From Eunapius fragilis (taxonomy: Eukaryota; Porifera; Demospongiae; Spongillida; Spongillidae), in assembly GCA_963681505.1 (NCBI GenBank), contig OY811977.1:8737645-8801644 (forward strand): a DNA stretch of 64,000 bases, given 5' to 3'. Below, in pieces: positions 63,967-64,000 of this stretch. Within the stretch, counting starts at the first letter, position 1. Each line of letters begins with the position of its first letter. The translations under genes were made by a program, and so were the position numbers. The notes below the pieces were generated by a model, which saw only the letters and a list, made by a program, of their open reading frames with translations, did no database searches and was not told the origin of the DNA.

Positions 63967-64000
63967 ATATACACATTTGTCGCCACCACAACACATTGCT
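62780..64000. other. 3' flank and right edge; poly-C run 63121-63152, GGTCCG repeat 63236-63290, TA repeat 63934-63972
   Basis: 63121-63152 is a C run. 63236-63290 carries GGTCCGG words like those of the element at 57240-59335. An A run lies at 63334-63348. An open stretch at about 63420-63560 ('DVTGGIDIAIPHNTMQVTRV') ends at a possible gtataa donor and might be an exon of an off-window gene or a transposon piece; I cannot decide. Confidence 0.4.

Overview
The window is animal genomic DNA. Genes are split into many short exons with canonical gt-ag boundaries. Two gene models have metazoan signalling architectures: CABIT plus SAM (GAREM-like), and Mind-bomb-type repeats plus ankyrins plus a TKL kinase. 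Small introns, lineage-specific secreted cysteine-rich genes and heavy transposon content suggest a non-bilaterian marine animal, most likely a sponge. That placement is inference from style and gene content; no marker was searched. Four gene loci look real and the remaining sequence is mostly repeats and transposon wreckage.

Layout. (1) 1-2.3 kb: a minus-strand copy of a secreted triple cystine-knot-like gene, broken by a one-base shift, with its last two exons off the left edge. (2) 5.8-15.5 kb: nested remains of a reverse transcriptase, Ty3 elements, a CACTA element, a DDE transposase, hAT and several foldback MITEs. A third, partial copy of the cystine-knot gene (intron plus one dead exon) sits at 7.2-8.2 kb. 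(3) 16.2-17.1 kb: a small secreted CXCXC-repeat gene on the minus strand. (4) 19.3-23.9 kb: a TTAA-flanked MITE and a decayed non-LTR retrotransposon. (5) 24.8-35.6 kb: a plus-strand gene of about 29 exons with four Mind-bomb-type SH3-like units, about ten ankyrin repeats and a tyrosine-kinase-like kinase domain. A dead duplicate kinase cassette and several MITEs lie in its introns. (6) 36.1-44.4 kb: a minus-strand GAREM-like gene (817 residues from my six-exon model) whose introns are packed with CA microsatellites. (7) 44.4-60.6 kb: no convincing host gene. It holds a 2.9-kb array of a 24-bp minisatellite, retrotransposon fragments, another TTAA element and a possible Ginger-like integrase element. 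(8) 60.6-62.8 kb: the intact plus-strand copy of the triple cystine-knot gene (300 residues, 8 exons) with a TATA-type promoter matching that of the left copy.

How they relate. The two cystine-knot copies are inverted paralogues about 58 kb apart, sharing exon structure and promoter. The CXCXC protein and the cystine-knot protein are both predicted to be secreted. The kinase gene and GAREM-like gene converge (3' ends about 550 bp apart) and are both plausible intracellular signalling components, but nothing in the sequence links them functionally. All exon models were assembled by hand from splice sites and reading phase. They are consistent throughout except where breaks are stated.
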